DNA of 64,000 bases from Streptosporangium pseudovulgare. GTDB taxonomy: Bacteria > Actinomycetota > Actinomycetes > Streptosporangiales > Streptosporangiaceae. The notes below the pieces were generated by a model, which was not told the DNA's origin, searched no databases, and saw only the letters and a program-made list of their open reading frames with translations. Shown here one piece after another: positions 7,773 through 16,065 of the stretch (the stretch's first letter is position 1; every line of letters starts with the position of its first letter). The translations under genes were made by a program, and so were the position numbers. The stretch lies in NCBI RefSeq assembly GCF_014648055.1, contig NZ_BMQJ01000006.1, positions 124,001-188,000 on the forward strand, in the 5' to 3' direction.

Positions 7773-8619
7773 GGCGCATGACCTCCTCCCGGAGCCGGCC
7801 CGTCACGGTGCCGGCGATCTCCGCCACCTCGGCGGAGTCGGTACGGCGGGGCCGTTCGAGCGTGATGGGGAAATCCTCGACGACCCGCCCCGGACGGCTG
7901 CTGAGCAGCACGACGCGGTCGCCGAGCCGTACGGCCTCGCGGACGTTGTGGGTGACGAACAGGACGCTGAGCCGGCGTTCCCGCCAGATCCGCTCCAGCT
8001 CGTCGTGGAGCAGGTCGCGGGTCATCGCGTCCAGCGCGCCGAACGGCTCGTCCATCAGCAGGACGTCGGCGTCCTGGGCGAGCGCGCGGGCCAGGGAGAC
8101 CCGCTGGCGCATGCCCCCGGACAGCTCGTGCGGGCGCTTGCCGCCGAAACCGCCCAGGTGGACGGTCTCCAGGAGCGCCGCCGCTCGCTCACGCCGTTCC
8201 CGGGAGGCCACGCCCTGGACCCGCAGCGCCATCTCGACGTTGGCCGAGACGGTGAGCCAGGGGAACAGGGCCGGCTCCTGGAACATCATGGCGATCTTCC
8301 GGCCGCCGGTGCCGATCCGGCCGGCCGTGGGGGTGTCCAGCCCGGCGACCAGGGAGAGCAGCGTGCTCTTGCCGCAGCCGGAGGCGCCGAGCAGGCAGAC
8401 GAACTCGCCCGGGGCGACGGAGAGCGTGACGTCGTCCAGGGCGTGCAGCCCCTTTCTGCCCTGGCCGTAGACCTTGGAGACGCCGTCCAGCCGGACGGCG
8501 GGCCCGGCGTCTCCGGCGGCCCCGGTGTCCTCGGCGTCCTCCGGACGGGCGGTCCCGGGGGCCGGGGCGTCCTCGACGCCCCGGCTGTTCCGGGCGCGTT
8601 CCCTGAGCGGAGTCCTCAC
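7762..8619 (-). CDS. ABC transporter ATPase, SsuB/TauB type
   Basis: A 285-residue ATP-binding subunit of the nitrate/sulfonate/taurine importer. Walker A is LLGASGCGKSTLL, the signature is LSGGMRQRVSLARAL, Walker B is VLLMDEPFGALD and the switch His is in LFVTHNVREAV. About 45 Ala/Asp/Gly-rich residues precede the core. The GTG at 8619 is preferred because GGAAGG lies 8 nt before it; a GTG at 8682 that overlaps the stop of the binding-protein gene is an alternative. Second gene of the operon. Confidence 0.9.
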   Translation of the reverse strand: MRTPLRERARNSRGVEDAPAPGTARPEDAEDTGAAGDAGPAVRLDGVSKVYGQGRKGLHALDDVTLSVAPGEFVCLLGASGCGKSTLLSLVAGLDTPTAGRIGTGGRKIAMMFQEPALFPWLTVSANVEMALRVQGVASRERRERAAALLETVHLGGFGGKRPHELSGGMRQRVSLARALAQDADVLLMDEPFGALDAMTRDLLHDELERIWRERRLSVLFVTHNVREAVRLGDRVVLLSSRPGRVVEDFPITLERPRRTDSAEVAEIAGTVTGRLREEVMRHGR

Positions 8620-8678
8620 GTCCTCATCCTTCCGATCGGCGGTTGCGACGGGTTCGACGGGTTCGGCGGGTTCACGAC

Positions 8679-9746
8679 TCACCTGTCGGCGATCTCCGGG
8701 CGGCCCTCGGCCTTGTGGATCTGGTTGAGGACCGACAGGTCGTAGATGCCGTTCAGGTCGACCGGCTGGAGCAGGCCGATCTTGATCGCGTGGTCGGCAC
8801 TGGCGGTCAGCGAGGAGGCGATGGGGTCGTCGGTGAAGGTGATGTTGGCGAAGGCGCGGTCCAGGACCTCCTGCTTGAGCGGCTTGCCGGTCAGCTCGGC
8901 GAGGGCCGCGTTCACGGTCTTCGCGGCGTCGGCCGGGTCGGCCTCGATCGCCGCGTTGGCCTCGACGTGCCCTTCGAGGAGCTGCCGGACCGTCTCCGGG
9001 TGCTCGGCGGCGAAGTCCTGGCGGACGATGAGGTGGGTGATCACGAACTGCTTGCCCGGCCACAGGTCCCGCTCGTCGACGAGGACCTTGCCCTTGCTCT
9101 CCAGGACCAGCCGGCTGGCGAACGGCTCCGGCACCCACGCGCCGTCGATGTCACCGGTGGCGAAGGTCTGCAGGGTCTGGGAGTTCTCCTGGGGGACGAT
9201 GCCGACGTCGCCGCCGCCCTTGGTGTCGGTCTTCAGGCCCTTCTGCTGCAGCCAGTAGCGCAGGGCGACGTCCTGGGTGTTGCCGAGCTGGGGTGTGGCG
9301 ATCTTCTTGCCCCGCAGGTCCTCGACGCTCTTGATCTCGGGCTTGACGACCAGCGAGACGCCGCCCGAGGCAGCCCCGGCGATGATCTTTATGGCCTTGC
9401 CCCTGGACTTGGCCCAGGCGTTGATGGCGGGGTTGGGGCCGATGTAGGTGGCGTCGACCGCGCCCGAGAAGATCGCCTCGATCGCGGCCGGGCCGGCGTT
9501 GAAGGTGCTGGTCGTGAGCTTGGTCGAGCCGAGATGTTTGGCGAAGAGGCCCTTCTCCACGCCGACCAGCGCCGTGGCGTGGGTGATGTTGGGGAAGAAC
9601 CCGAGCCGCACCTCGGCGAGCTTGTCCCCGCCACCGGAGGCGGTCGCGGTGCCCGCCGTCTCCGATCCCCCGCAGGCGGCCGACAAGGTCGTGAACGCCA
9701 GGGCGGCCAGCGCCGCCACCACCCCGCGGGCCCTGCGAGCCTTCAT
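8679..9746 (-). CDS. Sulfonate/nitrate-type ABC substrate-binding lipoprotein
   Basis: A 355-residue NMT1/SsuA-like solute-binding protein. It has a lipoprotein signal peptide with lipobox LSAAC (Cys 25) and a Ser/Gly linker, then the family start VRLGFFPNITHATALVGVEK, so it is anchored outside the membrane. FNAGPAAIEAIFSGAVDATY and GPNPAINAWAKSRG are typical. The ATG at 9746 has AGGAG 5 nt upstream and is preferred over the GTG two codons earlier. Likely ligand is an alkanesulfonate, taurine or a related anion; which one cannot be told. Confidence 0.9.
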   Translation of the reverse strand: MKARRARGVVAALAALAFTTLSAACGGSETAGTATASGGGDKLAEVRLGFFPNITHATALVGVEKGLFAKHLGSTKLTTSTFNAGPAAIEAIFSGAVDATYIGPNPAINAWAKSRGKAIKIIAGAASGGVSLVVKPEIKSVEDLRGKKIATPQLGNTQDVALRYWLQQKGLKTDTKGGGDVGIVPQENSQTLQTFATGDIDGAWVPEPFASRLVLESKGKVLVDERDLWPGKQFVITHLIVRQDFAAEHPETVRQLLEGHVEANAAIEADPADAAKTVNAALAELTGKPLKQEVLDRAFANITFTDDPIASSLTASADHAIKIGLLQPVDLNGIYDLSVLNQIHKAEGRPEIADR

Positions 9747-9771
9747 GGCCACTCCTAATTCCTACTAAACA

Positions 9772-9800
9772 AGTCGGCTATGGGTATATAAAGGCCGACT
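9772..9800. promoter_or_regulatory. Operator candidate for the ABC import operon
   Basis: Perfect 7-bp inverted repeat AGTCGGC / GCCGACT with a 15-nt AT-rich centre. It covers the -10 box and expected start point of the promoter at 9787-9815, a position suited to repression. The Rrf2 protein encoded at the end of the operon is the obvious candidate to bind it (inference). Confidence 0.6.
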
Positions 9801-9815
9801 CTACCCACCTGTCAA
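9787..9815 (-). promoter_or_regulatory. Sigma-70-like promoter of the ABC import operon
   Basis: Read on the minus strand: TTGACA (9815-9810), a 17-nt spacer, then TTTATA (9792-9787). The -35 is a perfect consensus match, spacing is ideal, and the start codon at 9746 lies about 35 nt after the expected start point. One of the best promoter matches in the window. Confidence 0.7.
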
Positions 9816-9960
9816 GTAGGGAAATGACACGTCCCGGTCACGACGCTCTCCGGCGGGCACCGGGCGTCCCGGGACGGGAGCCGGGCGGGAGCCCGGAGCC
9901 GGTGCGGGCGCGGCGGCGCCGAAGCGGCCGTACCCCGAGGTCCGTCGCGGGCGGGACGAA

Positions 9961-10003
9961 GACGGCGGGCATCACGCGACGGGGTCGCGCGATGCCCGCC
10001 GTC
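9961..10003 (-). terminator. Long hairpin terminator after LCP gene
   Basis: Two 20-nt arms (9961-9980 and 9984-10003) pair with a single mismatch around a GGG loop. It lies 18 bp beyond the stop of the LCP gene at 10021 and separates it from the ABC operon promoter. Confidence 0.7.
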
Positions 10004-10020
10004 CCGGACGGCCTCGCGGG

Positions 10021-11385
10021 TCAGCCGCAGACGGAGTCGAGGACCGTCGCGGTGTTCGGGCGGAACCGCTGGGAGTCGTCGCGGTGCGCGACGACGGGGG
10101 GAGCCGGCTTGACCAGGGTCGCCGCGATCTTGTGCTTGATCAGGTCGTAGTCGGGGTACGCGGTGTTGATCAGCGGCGGGACGAACTGCAGGGTCCGGAT
10201 CTTCGACCGCTTCACCTTCTCCGCCAGCTCGACCAGGTTCGGCAGCAGCCCCTGCGGGATGTCGGTGGAGACGGCGTGCATCGTGGCGTCGGCCAGCCTC
10301 TCGAAGCTCCGGAGGACCGTCACCGGATCGGCCTGCTTGGCGACGGCGTTCATCAGGCACTTCTGCCGGCCCATCCGGACGTAGTCGTCGCTGTAGGTGC
10401 GGGCCCTGCCGTACCAGAGGGCCTGTTCGCCGGTCAGCCTGCGGGTGCCGGCGGGGATCAGGCCCTCGTTCTGCCGGCCGTACACGATGGGGTCCCTGAC
10501 GGTGACCCGCACGCCGCCCATCGCGTCGATGATGTCGGCGAAGCCGAACATGTCGACCATCGCGTAGTAGTGGACCGGCAGGCCGGTGATGCCGCTGACG
10601 GTCCTCTTCAGCAGCGTGGGGCCGCGGTGCCCCCGGGGGACGCCCGGGACGACGTCGGGGTGGTCCTCGGCGTACTGCCAGACCTCGTTGAGCAGGCCGG
10701 GGGTGTAGGGCGGCTCGCCGCCGAAGCCGTAGGGGAAGTGCTGACGCGCCGGGCCGGGCGGCATCGGGACCTTCTCCAGGTTTCTCGGCAGGCCGAACAG
10801 CACGGTGTCGCCGGTATGGGTGTCGACGCTGGCCACGGTCATGCTGTCGGTGCGCACGCCGACCCGGTTGGCCGCGGCGTCGCCGCCGATCAGCAGGATG
10901 TTGATCCGGTCGCGGCCCTGCCAGGGGTCCACCGGGATGGGCGCGCCGTCGGCGGTGAAGATCGAGGTCACGACGTGCTGGGAGACGTAGGCGAGCCGGG
11001 CCGCGTACGCCATGGGGGCGACCACCAGGGCGCACAGCACGCCCACGGCGAGGGCCGACAGCAGCCGGGCCGGGCCGGACAGCGACTCCGGCCGGACGAG
11101 CTGGTAGGAGCGCACGGTCACGGTCACGGTCGCGGCGGCGAACAGCAGCGCGGCCAGTCCGAAGACCCACAGCCAGGCCGGCTGGACGATCAGGGCGAGC
11201 AGCTCGGCCCGGGAGGTGAGGAGGAGGATCGCGATCCCTCCGACGAGGGTGACGAAGGTCCCCATCAGGGCGATGCCGGCCGCGCGCCGGCCGGCCCACA
11301 GGTGGGCCAGGCCCCACAGGACGGCCGATCCCAAGGTGATCGCCAGGCTCGGCCCAATGTTCAAATGACCCCGTTGACCTGCCAT
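10021..11385 (-). CDS. LCP-family (LytR-CpsA-Psr) wall-polymer ligase
   Basis: A 454-residue membrane protein of the LCP family, which attaches polymers such as teichoic acid-like glycans or arabinogalactan to peptidoglycan from lipid-linked precursors. About four helices occupy residues 10-165; the outer LCP domain follows, with DRINILLIGGD, the RTDSMTVASVD Arg/Asp pair and GLPRNLEKVPMPPG (canonical SIPRD loop, here GLPRN). ALWYGRARTYSDDYVRMGRQ is the canonical C-terminal block. The multi-helix N-terminal part is longer than the usual single helix. Start 11385 chosen at MAGQRGHLNIG, with GGGAG 11 nt upstream. A second, more canonical LCP gene is at 18915-20351. Confidence 0.85.
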   Translation of the reverse strand: MAGQRGHLNIGPSLAITLGSAVLWGLAHLWAGRRAAGIALMGTFVTLVGGIAILLLTSRAELLALIVQPAWLWVFGLAALLFAAATVTVTVRSYQLVRPESLSGPARLLSALAVGVLCALVVAPMAYAARLAYVSQHVVTSIFTADGAPIPVDPWQGRDRINILLIGGDAAANRVGVRTDSMTVASVDTHTGDTVLFGLPRNLEKVPMPPGPARQHFPYGFGGEPPYTPGLLNEVWQYAEDHPDVVPGVPRGHRGPTLLKRTVSGITGLPVHYYAMVDMFGFADIIDAMGGVRVTVRDPIVYGRQNEGLIPAGTRRLTGEQALWYGRARTYSDDYVRMGRQKCLMNAVAKQADPVTVLRSFERLADATMHAVSTDIPQGLLPNLVELAEKVKRSKIRTLQFVPPLINTAYPDYDLIKHKIAATLVKPAPPVVAHRDDSQRFRPNTATVLDSVCG

Positions 11386-11617
11386 CTCTCTAACATCTCC
11401 CGTCCGTTGGCCCCAGGCGTCACAGGTTAGTAACGGTTTTCGGATGAATGCGCTATGAGGCGGTGCGACGCGCGGGGAAGTCCGAGTCAAGGTTCGTTGG
11501 GAGGTCCCTGCCGTTTCCGGTGATTGCCCTCATCCAAATCGCGGCCAAAAGAGAGACATATGCGGTTTTCCACGGTGAATTCGGGGATTGCCCATTAAGG
11601 GGCGGTGAGGGGGATCG

Positions 11618-12562
11618 GTGCGGGGAGTGATCAGCGCTTTTTCGATCATGTTCGGTTGCGCGCTCACCCCGTTCGCGCTCGCCGGTTTCTGGGTGGCGGA
11701 CGAGATATCCGGCTCCGGCCGCTACGTGACGGACGTCGCGCCGACGGCGGCCGACCCCGCGGTCCGCGACGCCGTCGCCGACAGCGTCACCGCCGCGATC
11801 TCCCGGTCACTGGACGGCATGGACCGTCCGGCCACCGCGGACCTCGTCCGCCGGTCCGTGAACGCGGTCGTCACCGGCGGCGACTTCCCCGCCGTGTGGG
11901 CCGAGCTGAACCGGGCGGCGCACCGGCGGGTGGTCTCCGTGCTGCGGGACGGACCCGGGCGGGCGGTCCCGGACGGCGTGGAGCTCGACCTGACCCCGGT
12001 GTACGGCATGGCCCGGCGGGAGCTGGCCGCGGCCGGGCAGGCGGGCGCCTCCCGCCTGCCCGACCTGCACCCGCGGATCGAGCTGTTCCCCGTTCGGGCG
12101 CTGCTCGGCGCGCGGACGGCCTGCGACTGGCTGGTCCGGCTGAAGTGGGCGCTGCCGCTGCTGCCCGTGCTGCCGCTGGCCGCGGGGGTGGTCCTCGCGG
12201 GCGACCGCGGGGAGGCGCTCAGCGGCGCCGGGTTCGGGCTGGCCGCGAGCATGGTCGCGCTGACCGCCGGGCTGGCCGCCGTCCGCTCGCTCTGCCTGCC
12301 TCTCCCGGCGGGCGGCGGTCCCCCGTCCCCAGCCGTCTACTCGATCTTCGACGCGCTCGCCCTGTTCCCGAGGATCGGCCTGCGCGTCGTCTTCGCGGCG
12401 GGCCTGATCACGGCCGGGGTCGTCGCCGTCGTCCGCGAGCACCGGTCCTCGCGCGAGTCGCCCCCGGTGCCGGACCCGGGCGGTTCCGAAGCTCCCGCCC
12501 TGGTCCAGGGTGGCATGAGATGTTCCTCACGGGGTAGCCGGTGGCGCCATGAGCGACGTTGA
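11618..12562 (+). CDS. Integral membrane protein of unknown function
   Basis: A 314-residue protein not recognised. Helix 1 is near residues 5-27, then about 145 residues that would lie outside the cell, then three helices (about 177-196, 206-226 and 252-271) and a charged tail. No catalytic motif is visible. GTG start at 11618 with AGGGGG 5 nt upstream. Its last 14 bases overlap the start of the MFS transporter gene, so the two are probably cotranscribed and may act on the same process. The 232-bp stretch before it (11386-11617), between divergent genes, is relatively AT-rich and must hold promoters for both sides, but I could not pick out convincing boxes. Confidence 0.7.
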   Translation: MRGVISAFSIMFGCALTPFALAGFWVADEISGSGRYVTDVAPTAADPAVRDAVADSVTAAISRSLDGMDRPATADLVRRSVNAVVTGGDFPAVWAELNRAAHRRVVSVLRDGPGRAVPDGVELDLTPVYGMARRELAAAGQAGASRLPDLHPRIELFPVRALLGARTACDWLVRLKWALPLLPVLPLAAGVVLAGDRGEALSGAGFGLAASMVALTAGLAAVRSLCLPLPAGGGPPSPAVYSIFDALALFPRIGLRVVFAAGLITAGVVAVVREHRSSRESPPVPDPGGSEAPALVQGGMRCSSRGSRWRHERR

Positions 12563-14009
12563 GACGGGGACGGTGACCACCAAGGTCCCCGCGCGGCTGG
12601 ACCGGTTGCCATGGTCACGATGGCACTGGATGATCATCATCGGCCTCGGAACCGTCTGGATCCTCGACGGGCTCGAGGTGACCATCATCGGAAACCTCTC
12701 GGCGCAGCTCGCCAAGGAGGGCAGCGGCCTGGCGATCACCCAGGCCCAGGTCGCCGGTACGGCGGCGGCCCTCTACGTGGCCGGCGCCTGTGTGGGCGCG
12801 CTCTTCTTCGGCTGGCTCACCGACAGGTTCGGCCGCAAGAAGCTGTTCATCATCACGATGGTGGTCTACCTGGTCGCCACCGCGGCGACCGCCTTCTCGT
12901 TCTCCGCGTGGTGGTTCTTCCTCTTCCGCTTCCTGACCGGGTTCGGCATCGGCGGTGAGTACGCGGCGATCAACTCCGCCATCGACGAGCTGATCCCCAG
13001 CCGCCACCGCGGCCGCATCGACGTCGTCATCAACGGCAGCTACTGGCTCGGCGCCGCCGGCGGCGCGCTGCTGACCGTCCCCCTGCTCAACGACCTCCCG
13101 GTCAACATCGGCTGGCGTGTCGCCTTCGGCCTGGGCGTGGTCCTCGGCCTCGGCATCCTCCTCGTCCGGCGGCACGTGCCGGAGAGCCCCCGCTGGCTGT
13201 TCATCCACGGCCGGGGCCGGGAGGCGGAGGAGCTGGTCGACGGCATCGAGGAGCGCGTCGAGACCGAGAAGGGCGAGCGCCTCTCCGAGCCCTCCTCCTC
13301 CATGACCATCCACCAGCGCCGGTCGATCGGGTTCGGCCAGATCGCGCACACGATGGTCGCCCGCTACCCCAAGCGCACCGTCCTCGGCTTCTCGCTCTTC
13401 ATCGGGCAGGCGTTCCTCTACAACGCCATCACCTTCGGGTACGCCCAGATCCTGTCGACGTTCTTCAAGATTGACACCAACACCGGTTACTTCTTCGCGG
13501 TCATCGCGGTCGGCAACTTCCTCGGCCCGCTGCTGCTGGGTCACCTGTTCGACACCGTCGGCCGGGTGCCCATGATCTCCGGTACCTACATCGGGTCCGG
13601 AGTGCTGCTGCTCGGCACGGCGTGGCTGTTCAACCAGGGCGTGCTGACCGCCGTCACGCTGACCGCCTGCTGGTGCGTCGTGCTCTTCTTCGCCTCGGCG
13701 GGGGCGAGCGCGGCCTACCTGACGGTCAGCGAGATCTTCCCGATGGAGACCCGGGCCATGGCCATCGCCTTCTTCTACGCGATCGGCACCCTCGTCGGCG
13801 GTGTCGCCGGGCCGCTGATCTTCTCGCACCTGGTCGAGAGCGGCAAGCCGGGTGACACGGCCCTGGCCTTCGTCATCGGCGCGGTTCTGATGATCGCGGC
13901 CGGACTGGTGGAGGTGTTCCTCGGGGTCAAGGCCGAGGGCAAGAGCCTTGAGGACATCGCGGAGCCACTGACCAGCGCGTCGGCCAAGAGCAGCGCCGCG
14001 GCGGCCTGA
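12549..14009 (+). CDS. MFS transporter, sugar-porter/metabolite:H+ symporter type
   Basis: A 486-residue major facilitator protein with 12 predicted helices. The loop 2-3 motif is GWLTDRFGRKK, RFLTGFGIGGEYAAINSAID is helix 4-5, and VPESPRWLFIHGRG is the sugar-porter (PESPRWL) motif that precedes the central loop. TVSEIFPMETRAMAIAFFYA near helix 10 also fits the sugar-porter/metabolite:H+ symporter class. Substrate unknown. Starts within the end of the upstream membrane protein gene; a hairpin terminator follows at 14024. Confidence 0.88.
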   Translation: MSDVETGTVTTKVPARLDRLPWSRWHWMIIIGLGTVWILDGLEVTIIGNLSAQLAKEGSGLAITQAQVAGTAAALYVAGACVGALFFGWLTDRFGRKKLFIITMVVYLVATAATAFSFSAWWFFLFRFLTGFGIGGEYAAINSAIDELIPSRHRGRIDVVINGSYWLGAAGGALLTVPLLNDLPVNIGWRVAFGLGVVLGLGILLVRRHVPESPRWLFIHGRGREAEELVDGIEERVETEKGERLSEPSSSMTIHQRRSIGFGQIAHTMVARYPKRTVLGFSLFIGQAFLYNAITFGYAQILSTFFKIDTNTGYFFAVIAVGNFLGPLLLGHLFDTVGRVPMISGTYIGSGVLLLGTAWLFNQGVLTAVTLTACWCVVLFFASAGASAAYLTVSEIFPMETRAMAIAFFYAIGTLVGGVAGPLIFSHLVESGKPGDTALAFVIGAVLMIAAGLVEVFLGVKAEGKSLEDIAEPLTSASAKSSAAAA

Positions 14010-14023
14010 TCCGGCCTTTCCGG

Positions 14024-14046
14024 GCCCGCCGGGTTTCCCGGCGGGC
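14024..14046 (+). terminator. Hairpin terminator after MFS gene
   Basis: Perfect 10-bp stem GCCCGCCGGG / CCCGGCGGGC with a TTT loop, 15 bp after the transporter stop. Confidence 0.75.
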
Positions 14047-14089
14047 TTCGCCGCGGCGCGCGGCCCTGGGAAACGGCGAAAGACTTGGT

Positions 14090-14106
14090 ATGATACTCAT
14101 TATCAT
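14090..14106. promoter_or_regulatory. Operator overlapping the -10 box of the ArsR gene
   Basis: ATGATACTCATTATCAT is an inverted repeat (ATGATA, 5 nt, TATCAT) like those bound by SmtB/CzrA-type repressors. It overlaps TATGAT (14089-14094), a good -10 box for the ArsR gene starting at 14133, so autorepression relieved by metal is likely (inference). Confidence 0.65.
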
Positions 14107-14132
14107 TTGAGCAGTCGTTCAGGAGTTTTCCA

Positions 14133-14501
14133 ATGGATGCCCTCGCCGACCCGGACGCCTGCGCCGGCAGTGAGCCGGACACGGGCCGGGTGGCGGCGAC
14201 GCGCGACCGGCTTCTCAGTGCCGAGGAGGCCACCCGGCTGGCCGAGCTGTTCCGGCTGCTGGGCGACCCGACCCGGGCCCGCCTCCTGTACGCGCTGCTC
14301 GACGCCGGCGAGCTGTGCGTCTGCGAGCTCACCGAGACGGTGGAGGTCAGCGACACCGCCGTGTCGCACGCGCTGCGGCTGCTGCGGACCTCGGGTGTCG
14401 TGGCGGCCCGCCGGGCGGGCCGGATGGTCTACTACCGCCTCGCCGACCTCCACGTGCGGATGCTGCTCGACCTCAGCCGCGAGCACCTCCGCCACGGCTG
14501 A
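14133..14501 (+). CDS. ArsR/SmtB-family metal-sensing repressor (CzrA-like)
   Basis: A 122-residue winged-helix repressor. The recognition region is EVSDTAVSHALRLLRTSGVV and the wing is AARRAGRMVYYRL. The last helix carries Asp105-x-His107 and His118-x-x-His121, exactly the spacing of the alpha-5 Zn/Co site of CzrA and close to SmtB. ELCVCEL (Cys62, Cys64) also gives alpha-3 thiols. It should therefore derepress on excess Zn or Co, perhaps other thiophilic metals. AGGAG lies 8 nt upstream of the ATG. No metal exporter is next to it; the upstream MFS gene is separated by a terminator. Confidence 0.88.
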   Translation: MDALADPDACAGSEPDTGRVAATRDRLLSAEEATRLAELFRLLGDPTRARLLYALLDAGELCVCELTETVEVSDTAVSHALRLLRTSGVVAARRAGRMVYYRLADLHVRMLLDLSREHLRHG

Positions 14502-14506
14502 CCCGC

Positions 14507-14520
14507 CCGCCGTACGGCGG
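14507..14520. terminator. Small palindrome between convergent genes
   Basis: CCGCCGTACGGCGG, just after the ArsR stop and 10 bp before the end of the convergent kinase gene. A possible weak bidirectional terminator. Confidence 0.35.
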
Positions 14521-14529
14521 CCCCTTCGC

Positions 14530-15969
14530 CTAGCCTTGCCGGGTCCTGCCCGTCTTTTCCGTCTTTCCCGGCCGGTGCGCGTCCCCCGTGCCGCCGGGCG
14601 GCGTCTCCACGTCACCGGACAGCGGCAGCCGCAGGACGAACCGGGCGCCCTCCCCCCGCAGCCGGTCCGTCGCGTACAGCGTGCCCCCGTGCGCCGTCGC
14701 GATGTCCCTGGCGATGGACAGGCCGAGCCCCGTCCCGCCGGCCTCCCGGCTGCGCGCGGTGTCCAGGCGGGTGAACCGCTGGAAGATCCGTTCCCGGTCG
14801 GCCTCCGGGACGCCCTGACCGTCGTCGACGACCTCCAGCACGGCGTCGTCCCCGTTCTGGCAGACGTTGACCTCGATCATGCCCGCCGCGTGCCGTTCGG
14901 CGTTGGCCAGCAGGTTGGTCAGGACCCTGCTGAGCTGGAGCCGGTCTCCCCGGACGACCACGCCCGGGTGCAGCCGCATGAGCACCTCGTGCCGGGACGG
15001 CCGCTGCTCCATCTCACCGGTGACCAGCTCCGCCAGGTCGACGCGCCGGGGTTCGGGTCGCGCTCCGGCGTCGAGGCGGGCGAGCGTGAGCAGGTCGTCG
15101 ATGACGGCCTGGAGTCGCTCGGCGTCCTTCAGCGCCGACCGCATCGTCAGCGCCGAATCCTCGGCCTCCGGGTCGGCCAGTGCCAGCTCCAGCTTGGTGC
15201 GCAGGCCGGTCAGCGGGGTGCGCAGCTCATGGGAGGCGTCGGAGGCGAAGCGGCGCTCCATCTCCCTGGCGTGCTCCAGCCGGTCGAGGGTCCCGTTGAT
15301 CGACTCGATGAGCGTGTTCAGCTCGCTGCCGGAGGCGGGGACGGCTATCCGGTGGCTGAGGCCGGAAGCGGCGATCTCCGCCATCTCGGCGCGCATCCGC
15401 CGCACCGGTTCGAGGGCCCGGCCGACCAGACACCAGGTGCCCCAGCCCACCAGCCCGAGGAGTATGAGGCAGAAGGCGGTCAGCGCGCCCTCCAGGGTGT
15501 GGCCGGCCAGCAGGGGCGGTTTCCGCTCCGCCGCGTAGACCATGACGTCGCCGTAGGGGGAGGACCTGTCCTGCAGGCCGACGACGACGAAGCACGTCCG
15601 CCCTGCCCCGGGGACCGTCACGCAGGGGTCGTCCACCACACGGGTGTCGTCCGGGCCGGGCCACATGCGGCTGATCGGCGGCATCCCCCGCATCATGGGG
15701 CTGGCCGCGACGACCCGGCCGGCGCGGTCGACGACCTGCAGCCAGCCGACGGCGTTCGTGGGGACGGTCCCGTCGGGCATCCCCCGATGGACCTCCCTGA
15801 CCGCCACCCGGGCCGCCCGGGAGGCGCCGTCCGTCACGGCGCCCAGCGCCTTGTACCGCAGGCCCGCCGACGTCGCGAGCGCGCCGATCCCGAGCACCAG
15901 CGCGAAGATCAGAACGGTGATGAGCGTCGCCCGCCCCTGTAAAGAGCGCGGACCTCGCCAAACGGCCAC
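14530..15969 (-). CDS. Sensor histidine kinase (orphan)
   Basis: A 479-residue membrane sensor kinase. One helix near the N-terminus (TLITVLIFALVLGIGALATS) and a second near the middle (LTAFCLILLGLVGWGTWCLV) bracket about 130 external residues containing two Cys; then HAMP, the H-box FASDASHELRTPLTGLRTKL, the N-box NLLANAERHA, and the G-boxes DDGQGVP and GGTGLGLSIA. The GTG at 15969 has GGAGGAGG just upstream and replaces a GTG at 16002. No response regulator gene is adjacent: upstream is the LuxR ATPase regulator and downstream the convergent ArsR gene, so its partner must be elsewhere. Confidence 0.88.
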   Translation of the reverse strand: MAVWRGPRSLQGRATLITVLIFALVLGIGALATSAGLRYKALGAVTDGASRAARVAVREVHRGMPDGTVPTNAVGWLQVVDRAGRVVAASPMMRGMPPISRMWPGPDDTRVVDDPCVTVPGAGRTCFVVVGLQDRSSPYGDVMVYAAERKPPLLAGHTLEGALTAFCLILLGLVGWGTWCLVGRALEPVRRMRAEMAEIAASGLSHRIAVPASGSELNTLIESINGTLDRLEHAREMERRFASDASHELRTPLTGLRTKLELALADPEAEDSALTMRSALKDAERLQAVIDDLLTLARLDAGARPEPRRVDLAELVTGEMEQRPSRHEVLMRLHPGVVVRGDRLQLSRVLTNLLANAERHAAGMIEVNVCQNGDDAVLEVVDDGQGVPEADRERIFQRFTRLDTARSREAGGTGLGLSIARDIATAHGGTLYATDRLRGEGARFVLRLPLSGDVETPPGGTGDAHRPGKTEKTGRTRQG

Positions 15970-16065
15970 GGACCTCCTCCGGTCTCCTTTCGGTCGAAAC
16001 ACGTACCGAACACTAGGAGCCGGGCATCCATCGGCGGGTAAAGAGGGAAGGCCTTTCGTGGCTTT

